NCBI RefSeq assembly: GCF_027943255.1
Contig: NC_072893.1
Span: forward strand, 99,889,784-99,953,783
DNA: 64,000 bases
Source: Anastrepha obliqua
Taxonomy: Eukaryota > Arthropoda > Insecta > Diptera > Tephritidae
Direction of reading: 5' to 3'
Shown: in pieces, positions 46,010 to 56,394 of the stretch
Position numbering within the stretch: the first letter of the stretch is position 1
How the letters are laid out: every line of letters begins with the position of its first letter
The notes under the pieces: model-generated
Told to the model about the DNA's origin: nothing
What the model saw: the letters and a program-made list of their open reading frames with translations, nothing else
Databases searched by the model: none
Translations under genes and position numbers: made by a program

Positions 46010-46649
46010 ATAATTAGAGTGATAAAAGTGAATTGAAGTGTTTAACAGCAAACATTCGACCTTCGGTTCTGCCTTTTCGAAACGATGCCGGCTTTTTACC
46101 AATCAAGAACCGTCGCTTCAATAACAATACTTAAAAAAGTATGAGTAATGCCTATTGTTACAACAGCAACATACATCACTAGTTGCTATTTGAAAAATTT
46201 AGGGAAACACAACACAACATCTAATGAAACAAATAATTGCCAAATTCGTGAATTTGGTGTTTCAGAGAGTTCAAAAGTTGTATAATGAAATGTAAAGGTC
46301 TACAATTGTGTGTGTTCAATGAAAGATACACAGTTAAAAGCTATTGATACGTCCAATAGACAACTATTTTCAGCTCGTTTTTAGATTTTTTCCGATCTTA
46401 GTATAAATTTTACCGATGTTATATGATCGGAACACAAGTTTATCAGTAAGTCCATCCGGCAGATATTTTTTATGATGAGAAAATTCCTTTAGAAATCTGA
46501 AACATTAATATATTTAATATTTCATAAGCATCAATAAATTGATAAGTTTTTAATAAGGTTCGAGCCGCCATACTATTTAAAAACCATCAAACTACTAAAC
46601 TCTCTCGTATTTTGAACGTTTTAATATATGATAATAATATTTTAATACC
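46010..46649. other. AT-rich intergenic DNA with SINE scrap
   Basis: No gene seen. CATCCGGCAGATATTTTTTA (near 46448-46467) looks like a scrap of the tRNA-SINE body in minus orientation. Confidence 0.4.
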
Positions 46650-46832
46650 GCAAGTATCGCGTTCACTTCTCGGTAGTCAAAAGCAAACCTCCGAGCGTAT
46701 TTCTGAGAAAATCTGTAAAAACATCCACCCTTCGGAGGCGGCAAAAAATGTGGAGACATTTCAAAAGCACACCACAAGTAGAAGGAAGAGCTTGGCCAAA
46801 CACTTTACAAATAATGTAAACGCTAATTACAC
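46650..46832 (+). mobile_element. tRNA-derived SINE, headless copy
   Basis: Body AAAGCAAACCTCCGAGCGTA (46679-46698) and the 3' block CACACCACAAGTAGAAGGAA with TTGGCCAAACACTTTACAA (46768-46812) match the SINE. The tRNA-like head and part of the middle are lost. Confidence 0.65.
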
Positions 46833-47139
46833 AAGTGAACAAAAACCCTTGTTTTTTTAAGTCTGTTATTTAATTGGTATTTTCTGACAATCTGCATTGA
46901 AAAGTAAGCAGAAACTCCTTTCATAACAAATAAAGTTTGCCTTTGTACATTATACAATGACAAATAAATATAATATATAATGTTTTGGCACATGTTTTGT
47001 GATGTCGTTGCATCGGCGTTGGCTTGTAAACGGCAATTATATACTACATATATAAGTGTAGCTACAAGAGCAAACTTTAAACATATTTTTTCTTTCATTA
47101 GTTAGGCATAAATAATCAAAATCAAGGCGGTTTCATTAA
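46833..47139. other. intergenic DNA
   Basis: No gene or named repeat recognised. Confidence 0.4.
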
Positions 47140-47291
47140 AGGTGGTGGCATTAGACCAACAACAATGATCTGTGCGTTTGATTGTCAAAGTAAACTATTG
47201 GGAAACTAGAAAACTTGTTTCATTCTGAGTTGACAGCCACATGGCCACAGCGAACGAAAAAAACAAATCAGCTGATTTACCAACACCACCT
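47140..47291. mobile_element. 152-bp TTAA-flanked MITE
   Basis: TTAA on both sides (47136-47139 and 47292-47295), with ends AGGTGGTGGCATTAGACC and (reversed) AGGTGGTGTTGGTAAATC. The inner AAATCAGCTGATTT palindrome lies near the right end. Non-coding. The TTAA duplication suggests piggyBac-type mobilisation. Confidence 0.6.
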
Positions 47292-47515
47292 TTAATAGAT
47301 TTGCCTTGATCAAAATCAAACGTAGAGAACTCAGACTCAAAATTCATGTTGACCTGTGTTATATTTATATACAATACATATAAAGGGGCTAGATGTTTTA
47401 AAATGAAAGATGTAAAAATTGAGATTCTTGCAGGTTTCTTAACGATTATATGTGAAAAATGACATAATTTAAATGCCATCAACGAGCACGTCTACAGGTA
47501 AAATGCGGCATACTG

Positions 47516-47937
47516 TCAGTTCAGGTATGCATAATTGTTAAGAACGCCAAGATCTCGATGTTGAACGTTTTTCAGCAACACTTTGCGTATAGCAGCAATT
47601 TTCTCAACAGAACGCCCAGTTTTTGTTCTGCCAGTCCTTTTTCTATCCTCGACAGAACCAGTTTCGTGAAATTCTTTCACCAATTGGGTCAAATGACCCA
47701 TTTTAAACTTTTTGTCAGAAGTTCTTAGATATAACATTATTAAATCGTCGTTTGCCTTCACGACTTTTATTAAAAAATACATCGAATGTATTTTTCAAGA
47801 TATACTATTCTCTTGCTAATTGTTTTACCGAGAAATATATGTGATCTTAATAATATATATAATATTTTAAAGACGGGTCATTTGACCCACATTGGTAGGA
47901 ATAGGAATACATAAAATATCGGTAGGTTTAGTGTTAA
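47516..47937 (-). mobile_element. rosa transposase fragment joined to a piggyBac-like end
   Basis: The minus-strand frame 47782-47516 contains LVKEFHETGSVEDRKRTGR and SVEKIAAIRKVLLKN, the linker region of a DD41D/mariner transposase. To its right, 47681-47907 is bounded by GGGTCAAATGACCC and its inverted partner GGGTCATTTGACCC. The outer end reads GGTTTAGTG then TTAA (47934-47937), typical of a piggyBac-like terminus. How the two pieces came to overlap is unclear. Confidence 0.45.
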
Positions 47938-48163
47938 ATTGTCGACTCATTCGAACGATTATTTCTACCAAAAAAATCACAAATTTTGCGATATGTTGTT
48001 CCCAAACATAGGCCATTTTCATAATAAATTTTGATAACAATTTTTACTTGACAAATTTCAAAGTTGACATAAAAAGTTACCTTCAAGGAATAATTCACTA
48101 CTGACATCTAGGCGTCACTTTTTAAAGACCCTTATATATAACTATTGATAACGCGCTAATACA

Positions 48164-48891
48164 GGGTTTGATTGAAAAGTAATGAGCCTTATTTTTTTTA
48201 AGCAGTTTTATTAAACCTTTTGGCTTATACAACTAATATTCTTCAAACCAGGACCCTTGAGCGTCAATATACCGCTGGTAGCGGTCCTTCCACTGCAGGA
48301 AACATTTTTTAAACTCATCCGCCGGAATCGCATTCAATTCGGCTGTCACAGTTTTTTGGATCGCCTCGATGGAGTCGAAACGCCTCGCCTTCAGCTTTCT
48401 TTTCAGGCGCGGGAACAAGAAGAAGTCCGGAGGGGACAGGTCTGGTCTGTAGTGAGGGTGGGGAAGCACCGGAACCCCCATCTTGGCCAATGCAGAGGTG
48501 CAGAGGAAGGCGGTGATGAAGGGTCCAATTGTTGACGAGGTCGGGCCGAACCCGGGCGACGCAGTTTTTTAGCCGAAAGAGCACTTCTTTGTAAAATGCC
48601 GCGTTTACAGTGCTTCCTGGAGATACAAACTGTTTAGCTTTACGCAAAATTTGATCGAGTAACGTTGCTCCAACGATCGCTGCATTTTCGCCACTGCAAA
48701 ATCCTAACACACTTTTTAAACAGCTTTCACGCGCGGAGCGATTTTGACGGCACCGCTGTTGTCAGCGAACTGGGACCGGTTTCTAGTAGAAGGGGAAGGT
48801 CCAATGACCATTTTCCCCCACCAGCCGATTCGGTTGATCGCTTGGCAGACGCTCCGCGCGGAAAGGCTCATTACTTTTCAATCAAACCCTG
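48164..48891 (-). mobile_element. internally deleted mariner with near-perfect ends
   Basis: 728 bp between TA duplications (48162-48163, 48892-48893). Ends are identical for at least 28 bp (CAGGGTTTGATTGAAAAGTA...). Minus-strand coding: FVSPGSTVNAAFYKEVLFRL, RPDLVNNWTLHH (near 48535-48515), then after a small deletion that removes the second Asp, AKMGVPVLPHPHYRPDLSPP and DFFLFPRLKRKLKARRF with the third Asp (48490-48370), to RYQRYIDAQGSWFEEY. The N-terminal half with the DNA-binding domain and first Asp is absent. Confidence 0.9.
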
Positions 48892-49566
48892 TAGTGAGCC
48901 TGAAACCCAAAGCACTTCGCCCGTAGATCCGCCCATGCATTTTTATGGCATATTGTTAAGCTGGGTGACATTACCTATTGTAATTAATACTTTTTATTCA
49001 AATAAACCTCAAAGCACAAATTTGGTTGATCTGAAATAGTTTTGTTACCGAGCTTTGTATGCTCAAGCTTGGGGCGATCAATTGAGTGTACATGTAATAA
49101 ATTCCTTTACCTGCGTAAAAATGTAGATGTATTTCTTAAATTTCGGTGAAATTGTTATGGAATCATATTCATTTTTAAAGCAAACATAAACAGAGTACCA
49201 TCGGGAAAATACGAAGAGAATTATATTGTAAATAAAATTGTTAAAATGTGTATTGTTAGGATATACTCTATTTCGTACAAAGTATTATCTTAAATAGCTG
49301 GTTACTCCGATAACGCTTTGATATCATTATTTTAATAATTTTGTTTTTCAACACAAACTACTTCTGTTAAAAGTAATTTCGTCGTTCATTAAATGTGCAA
49401 AATTTTCTGTAATGAAAAAAGGACAAACGTTGCGTTCGTTGTGCATAACTGGTTGAAAAACTATATTACTTATAAAAAGTGTTTCAAAAGAAATTATTAT
49501 TTAAATTTATAAATATAATGAACATGTATATATATAGTCCATAACGTGTGCGTACCCTTACAAATA
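48892..49566. other. AT-rich intergenic DNA
   Basis: No gene or repeat family seen. Confidence 0.4.
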
Positions 49567-50819
49567 TCAGGACAGTCCATAAGTTCGTGCGTATTTTATC
49601 CATCATTTCACTTTTGTACTATTTTGCATACAAAAAATTATTCACGTAATATAACAGAACTATTTATATTTTCTGTGCATTTTTTGTGCGTTCAAAAAGT
49701 GATTTTAATCGCGAATAGAAGCACGTCTTGTTAAAAAATAAAATGGAATCTTCGATCGCGTATAAGAGGCATATTTTGTATTTTTTTTATAAAAGTGGTA
49801 AAATTGCAACAACTGCTGCTGCAGAAATAAACACTGTTCACGGAGAGAATACCGTGAGTGTAAGGACTGCGCAAAAGTGGTTTTCAAAATTCCGAAGTGG
49901 TAACTGCGACGTGGAGGATGCCCTGCGTGCTGGTCGTCCTGAAGTCTTTAACTCCGACGCCTTGCTCGAACTCGTGGAAGCTGAGCCAAATTTGACAGTC
50001 GATATGATAGCTCCATCGCATGGAACAGTTCACAGACACCTGGTTCAGTTGGGAAAGGTTTCAAAGCTGGGAAAATGGGTTCCGCATAGACTTTCCGTCG
50101 CCAACCTTCAGCAGAGAGTGAATGTATGTTCTCAGTTGCTGCAACGGCTTGAAAATGAAAGTTGTTTGAACCTTATCGTTACTGGTGATGGACAATAATC
50201 CTGTTCGCAAACGGCAATGATTAGATAAAGATGAAAAACCAGAACCGATCCCTAGATATGGGGTTCACCCTAAAAAGATTCTCCTGTCTATTTGGTGGGA
50301 TACGGCCGGTATTGTTTATTATGAACTTCTGGAACCAAACCAGACGATAACTGCTGATTATTATTCCCATCAGCTATCAAACCTGAATGAGGCACTTAAA
50401 AAAAATCAACCGCCTTTAGTGAATAAACGCAAAGTTTTGTTTCACCATAACAACGCAAGACCTCATACCGCAAGACAACCATTAGGCAAGCTGAACGAGT
50501 TTGGATGGGAGCTAATACCGCATCCACCATACTCTCCGGATATTGCGCCTTGTGATTATCACCTTTTCCGTGGACTTCAATCCCATATGAGTAACAGGAA
50601 CTACTCCTGAAAACAAGCTATAAAAGGGGATATCGAAGCGTATTTTGGCTCCAAGGACAACAAATTTTTTGAGCAGAGAATTAAAAATTTGCCTAAACGT
50701 TAGGAAGACATTGTGAATAATGAAGGAAAATATATTATTGATTAATAAATACTTTAAATATCTTTTTTATTAATTTTAAAACCACCTTTAGAAACGCACG
50801 AATTTATGGACTGACCTGA
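49567..50819 (+). mobile_element. mariner element, full length, inactivated
   Basis: 1253 bp between TA duplications (49565-49566, 50820-50821) with ends TCAGGACAGTCCATAAGTTC and (reversed) TCAGGTCAGTCCATAAATTC. The first frame (49743-50198) has KRHILYFFYKSGKIATTAAA, TAQKWFSKFRSGNCDVEDAL and LIVTGDGQ, where the GDE(K/S)W block holding the first Asp is disrupted. Later frames have IWWDTAGIVYYELLEPNQTI (near 50290-50345), VLFHHNNARPHTARQPLGKL and PHPPYSPDIAPCDYHLFRG (50434-50575). The DD34D spacing is present, but the second catalytic Asp is Asn (HHNNARPH). Confidence 0.9.
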
Positions 50820-51220
50820 TATTTTTAAATTAATATATATATATAAATATATGTATGTATATAATACAATTAAAATTTATATTTGTGTATATATTTTATT
50901 TATTTATTCTTTCGTTAGATTCTTAAGTTACGAAAGCGAAAGAAAATAACAAAATTCCTCACTTCATTGTTTACATAACGGTAAGTAATTGCAGTAGCAT
51001 GAAAATATAGCGAAAAGAGTCTGCGTACAGTTTTTTCTTTTAACAATACCGTTAGTTTATTTGGATTTTTTTTTCGTTTTTGCGCACTTATCATTATTTT
51101 AATTTATCGGTTAGCGAACTTAGTAGCACGTTTTATTTAAAAGTGGTTAATATGAAACCAAAGGAAAAGTTAGTGTGTCAGACATAAAAATAATTATAAA
51201 ATTGCTGAGAAATGGAAATA
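50820..51220. other. AT-rich intergenic DNA
   Basis: No gene seen. ATATATATAAATATATGTAT-type repeats at 50830-50860. Confidence 0.4.
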
Positions 51221-51698
51221 AAGGGTTTTCCAATAAAAGGTGTTATCTATCGCTATCGAGAGATGATTAACCATTTTTTATGGTCAGAATTGGATGGTAT
51301 TGATCTGGACAACGATTATTTTTCAACAAGACGGCGCTACATGCCACACAAGCAACGAAACCATTGATCTTTTCCGGACCGTGTTATCTCTCGAAGAGAT
51401 GATCACAATTGGCCACCGAGGTCTTGTGATTTAACACTTTGTACCTTTTTCCTTTGGGGCTACGTGATAGAGAAGGTCTACGCCAACAGCCCAGGGTCGA
51501 TTCAAAACCTCAAAGATGGAATTCGTGAGGCTATCGAGGACATAGGGCAGGACTTTGCAATTCGGTTATGGAAAATTTCATGAAGAGGATATTGTCCTGT
51601 AAGCGTGGTGTTGGTGGTCATTTGTCTGATGTTATTTTCCACTATTAACGGCATTTTTCTTTGAATATCAAAATAACACTTCTTATTGGAAAACCCTT
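51221..51698 (+). mobile_element. deleted rosa-type element
   Basis: 478 bp between TA duplications (51219-51220, 51699-51700), ends AAGGGTTTTCCAATAA and (reversed) AAGGGTTTTCCAATAAG. Coding remnants in several frames: YREMINHFLWSELDGIDLD (51256-51312), a broken FQQDGATCHT segment, NWPPRSCDLTLCTFFLWGYV (51410-51465) and SVMENFMKRILSCKRGVGGH. The DNA-binding half is deleted. A different subfamily of the DD41D group from 12560-14152, judging by its ends. Confidence 0.8.
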
Positions 51699-52159
51699 TA
51701 GTTTTCGAAATAGTGGCAAAGCTATTGGGAGAACGTTTTATTCTGTTCAATGCGTAGTAAACAATTACAAGCAAAACGGGATTTCAACATCTAAGCCCAG
51801 TCACCGACTAACTCTCTTGTCGTACGGTTGTCCGTATCAAGTGATTACCGCTGTTGAGCAAACTCCTCGGGCATTTGTGCTATTTCCATGTGTTTGTGCT
51901 TTTCCATTTTTTCACATTCTTATTTTTATACAAATTACCTGGTTTATAAAATAACTAAAAGAATATCACTGACTGTCTTATATGGCTGTCTGACTGACTG
52001 TCCCCACGATTCCTTCGGGGAAGAAAAAACGTAAAAATGTGAATAAAGAAGCTTCTTTTTCATCTTCTTCTTTCTATCAGACGTGGTTGATTGGTTGGTT
52101 GGTTAGAGTAGTGATTCATCCAGAATCCAACTAGCGCTTCCGCACCATTTTGTTGCCAC
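51699..52159. other. intergenic DNA / LINE 3' leader
   Basis: No gene seen. The right part probably belongs to the 3' end of the minus-strand LINE starting at 56070. Confidence 0.4.
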
Positions 52160-52380
52160 ATCCTCGTTACCAACTTGTTTAACAGTTATTTACAGGAAGA
52201 CTATATCCAGTCTGTGCAGTTTAGGAACCTTATTAGGTTGTTGACGTCTAAGCCAGACAATTGCTCCAGACTCTCGAACAGCGGTTTGCCCAGGGTTAAC
52301 ATTTTGTCCTTCCATAGGGCAGGGCATTCACGGAGGAAATGGAAGATTGTTTCCTTTTTCTCCGGTTGTTCTCCGATAGA

Positions 52381-52854
52381 TCAGAAGCCAGTTATGACTG
52401 CCCTTAGTCTACAGGCTTCCCGTCGTTTCATGTTTATCAATGTCGAGGATTGCTTGAGGTTGTAGGTGGGCCATAACGTCCTGCTGATTTTGCATTTCGT
52501 CTGATCTCTCCATCTACAATCTGCGATTCTAAGGTATTTTAGGGAAATTGCATTTTTGACCGCACCTAATGGTGTGAATACCGGTACTGCAAAAGCACTA
52601 TTCATGTCAGATCCCCCTCTTGCCAGTTCATCGGCTTTTTCGTTACTTTCTATGTTCCGGTGTCTCGGGACCCAAATTAAGGTAATTTTATGATTTTCGC
52701 CCAAGGTGGTAAGGCTAGTCCTGCTTTGTTTCACTACTTTAGAGGTTGTTATAGCTGAGCCCAGTGCCCGGATCGCAGCTTGGCTATCCGAAAGAATAGC
52801 TATATTGCCCTTAAAAGAGAAATCCGTGATTAGTAGCCTTAGATGGTGTGGCAA
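52381..52854 (-). pseudogene. LINE RNase H domain
   Basis: NIAILSDSQAAIRALGSAIT (RNase H motif with Asp) and ITLIWVPRHRNIESNEKADE with LARGG: the classical VPGH..GNE.AD.LA pattern, here with VPRH. An open frame of 157 codons, ending in DIDKHE-type tail sequence and REACRLRAVI. Part of the LOA-like LINE. Confidence 0.85.
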
Positions 52855-53289
52855 AATTCCTATTGAACGTTACCATCGGGACGATGTAGTCAGTCCTCAC
52901 CGTGTTTAACTGAGCTTGTGGCAATAATAGACTAGCGTGACCATACATTTTTTCTTTCCAGCGACCCGCTTCATTTAACCTAAATGCACTCATGGTTGCC
53001 GTCTTCTTTATATGTAGGTCTATTGGAATAACGTGTGTCAGTGCATTGAGAGCCTCTATAGGACATGATCTGATTGCACCGACCGTTATTGCACAGGCTG
53101 CTCTTTGTATTCTGCCGAGTAGTTTGGAGTTGTACTCTCTCCCTAGAGCTTTCCACTAAACTACCGAACCATACGATAAAATAGGTCGTATAACCACCTT
53201 ATACCACCATAATGTATGCTTAGGTTGAAGATCAAGCATACGTTTGCAGGCATATAAAGCAATTTCAGCCTTCCTTATCCGTTCTTCGA

Positions 53290-53810
53290 CGTTTAACTTC
53301 CAGCTTTGGAGACCAGAATTACCCCTAAGTACTTTGCACTGGGTGATAGTGAAAGAGTTTGTCCGTTGATATTTGGTAGGGTAAAAGTTGGTACCTTGTA
53401 TCTGGTGGTAAAAAGCATGAATTCTGTTTTACGTGGGTTTAAACTTAGACCACGTCCTGTACTAACATTGTTAAAGGCGCCTTCTATATCCAAGAATGCC
53501 GCCATGGTATAATGTTTGCTCTCTAGAGAGCCTTCTATTGTTCGTGAAGCGCTGTCTCCGTTGATATACTAGAACCCTCCAAAGAGCTTCTGAGGAGTAT
53601 ATCCAAAAGTCTTTCAAAATTTTTTAACAGGGAAGACGAAAGACTTATTGGCCTGAAGTCCTTCGCTGATTCATGTCCCATCCTACCTACTTTTGGTATG
53701 AAGACGACCTTGACTAGTTTCCAACTATCTGGAATATGGCCTAAGTTTAAACACGCTTTAAAAATTTCCTCTAGCCATGGTAGGATGCAGTCCAAGGTTT
53801 CCTGTAACAT
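53290..53810 (-). pseudogene. LINE reverse transcriptase lacking the catalytic motif
   Basis: FKACLNLGHIPDSWKLVKVV and FIPKVGRMGHESAKDFRPIS (53760-53650), then MAAFLDIEGAFNNV (53505) joined directly to RGLSLNPRKTEFMLFTTRYK. The stretch between, which would hold the YADD catalytic Asp pair, is deleted. The related fragment at 63311-63700 still shows AMAYADD. Confidence 0.8.
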
Positions 53811-54440
53811 CTTTGGAATGATCTCATCTGGTCCCGAAGATTTAAAAGGTGAGAAAGATTTGATTGCCCCTGAACTTTCTCCTTGGTAATTATTTAATTT
53901 GCAAGATGCTGTGGATTATATTGGTTCCGCCTGATATCTTCCCTCCCACTTTCGTGGACGCTGCATCTCTGAAAATGCGTATTTAGCAGAAATTCTAGAG
54001 ATTCTTCAGCCGTAGCAGTCCAAGTTCCATCAGGTTTCTTAACCCAAGAAGCCTTTAAATGGTCTTTGGAAAGAACACGGCTGAGCTTGATCTAGATTTT
54101 TCCTTTAGTTTTAAGAGCTCACTGCTCCAACAAGGAGGGTGAGTTTTTTTTACTAAATTTTATGGGGCAGGACGTTTTGTAGGCCCTACTTAAATACCTT
54201 TTCCAGTTTTATGACCCTACTCTCCCTACTCTCTCCCTCCTATCCTCTTGTTTACTGCATTTTTTAACCTCTTTCAGTTGGTTCTTAAAGGATTTCGATA
54301 CGGTAAGGGTGGATCCACCTTAAGATCCAAATCGTAGAGGATCCAACTATGATCCGAAAGGACCTTTTATTGGATACCCTCCAATTATCTACCCTTACTG
54401 ACAGTAAAGTAACATCAATCAGACAGTAAAGTAACATCAA

Positions 54441-55007
54441 TCACTTCCTCCCATCCTCTGAAGTACTCCGTACTAGGAAAAGTGAAAGTGGGAGTGTTAC
54501 CCCTATTACATACCGATAAGTTAGTGTTGATAATAAAATTATATAAAGACTCATCCGGTCGTTTGTCTCAAAGCTTCCCCACAACGCATGCCCCGCGTTG
54601 GCGTCGCATCCGAGTAGCAGTATTTGGTTTCTGGTTCCTTCAAGCACAAGCCTACAAGCCTCCTCGAGTGGTGCTGGCCGATCATGTGCCATATAGATGG
54701 ATGCAAGTGTGATGCTGACACCGTCAGCGGCTTCCACCTCAACTGCCGTCACATCCTGTGAACTATATGATGGCATTAAAAATATGTTTAAGTGTTTTTT
54801 GGCTACAATACGTGATGATGGATTACCTTGAGTACGCTTATGGTACAGATTGAAGTTTCTTCCTGGGAACCCCTTCACCTCGTTGCTCCGCACCCAGGAT
54901 TCCTGGATTAAGGCTATGTCAACGTTGTCCTCCCCTAGGAGAACGGTTAGGTTGTCCGTTGCAATCTGTGAATGTTGCAGATTAATTTGGACAACCTTTA
55001 AAACCAT
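54441..55007 (-). pseudogene. LINE endonuclease domain
   Basis: MVLKVVQINLQHSQIATDNL opens ORF2. VDIALIQESWVRSNEVKGFP carries the catalytic Glu; ITLASIYMAHDRP and LLLGCDANAGHALWGSFETN (with Asp and Asn) are the apurinic-type endonuclease motifs. The frame fails after ETNDR, before the final His motif. The polymerase follows only in shifted frames. Confidence 0.85.
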
Positions 55008-55049
55008 TTTTTTTATTGGTTTGTTTTCCCAGGTTCGGCGTCATTTAAC

Positions 55050-56065
55050 TACATGGCAGTCAGCAGTTCTCTGGTGCCGTCGACCTTATCCTGCTCCTCC
55101 TCCGGATTCGCAGAACGGAAAATCTTCAGCTGGGCCTTCCGTATGCCAAACCGAAGTTTATTTTCCATTTTTTGCACTGGTTCAAGGCAAGGCTTTCTTC
55201 TGTGATTTGAAGAAGAAACGACACGCTGTGCTTCTGCGAAGCGCCCGCTTTGATAATCGACCAATGGGTCATCGGCACTGACCGGTTGTGAGCTTGGAGG
55301 TAGGGAATTAATTGATTGGCTTCAAACTCCATGTTTCGTATCCAGATGTGAGCCCTCGGCCTTCGTGGTATCTCGCTGGCTGGAATGAGCTTGAGCCTCA
55401 AGCCCTCCCAACTGTTCTGAATTTCGCCAATCGCGATTGTCAGGAAATGCAATGGGTACTGGTCATCACATTTGATTACCCGGCAGCCACGTACCACTTC
55501 CACCGAGTCGAAACCTGGCGGTTGACCCTCCGGGTTCGCCATCACATGGTCGACGATTATGCGAGACAACCGTGCCTCAATATCTGAACATTTGTCAAGC
55601 ACAGGTTTGCCGCGGTTGGAAGTTTCGTCCACCAGTGCCACTTGAAGATGGTCCCGTGCCACCTCACTGAATTGTTTGGTAAGTTTGGGGACAACCGCAT
55701 CCTGATCTGAGATCTTCTGCTTCTTTGTTGCCGTCTTATTTTCGTCTTGCGAACAGTTACGTTTTTTTGCTTCTGTCTTTCGGGCGGTTTGGAATGCCAG
55801 GTATTCGTCCACCACCTTTTGACACCTTGCCTTGTAACCCTCATCTTTGGTCCGTTTGTCTGTCCTGTGCTGTGAATGCGTTCGTCTGTGTTCCCGTCAC
55901 TTTGTCCGTCTGTTTTTCGTCACTATCCGATCTTTGTTTTTTGTTTGCTTTCATCATTCTGTTCGTACGGTCACTGGCCCCGCCCAGGGAGCTGCGCATG
56001 TCGCCATGCGCGGTGATCAAAGAGGAATCAGGGGAAATAACCGGTAGACCATCATAGCGCCCCAT
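55050..56065 (-). pseudogene. LINE ORF1 (DUF4780-like)
   Basis: Starts MGRYDGLPVISPDSSLITAH at 56065. A +1 shift near 55845 leads into KVVDEYLAFQTARKTEAKKR and the long frame to 55126. CRVIKCDDQYPLHFLTIAIG, NSWEGLRLKLIPASEIPRRP and RAHIWIRNMEFEANQLIPYL are the conserved block I recall as DUF4780 in insect LINE ORF1 proteins, a gag-like RNA-binding protein. A highly charged Lys/Gln/Thr-rich N-terminus precedes it. Confidence 0.75.
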
Positions 56066-56394
56066 ACTATGGCAAGGCCACCGCTACAACCTGAGGCGGC
56101 CTGATATCAGGAGGGCTCCATTCGAAGACAGCCTTATTTAGTCCCCCGTCTGCCAAACCCACCCAATAAGCACGGGTCGCATCACACCTTGGGTTGAGGA
56201 AGTTTACGTCTTCGGCCTGTGTGGTTCGCGGGATACCTACTCTCCTACCTTCCATATCTGGGAGGTGTTCCCCTATCCATCACCTGGGGACGCGCCCTCT
56301 AGGAATAACACGTCCCCCAGACGTGACTCAAAATCATAATTGCAATCATCCAAAATTCATTATCATTAAATCTATCGATGTATCCAACTGAGAA

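Larger units (their letters stand above)
52160..56070 (-). mobile_element. LOA-like LINE, nearly complete but decayed
   Basis: Minus strand, in order: ORF1 (56065-55050), endonuclease (55007-54441), reverse transcriptase (about 53810-53290), post-RT region (53150-52880), RNase H and 3' end (52854-52160). A second fragment of the same family lies at 63311-63700. Large internal losses, stops and shifts. It retains the plan ORF1 / EN-RT-RNase H of LOA-type elements. Confidence 0.85.
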
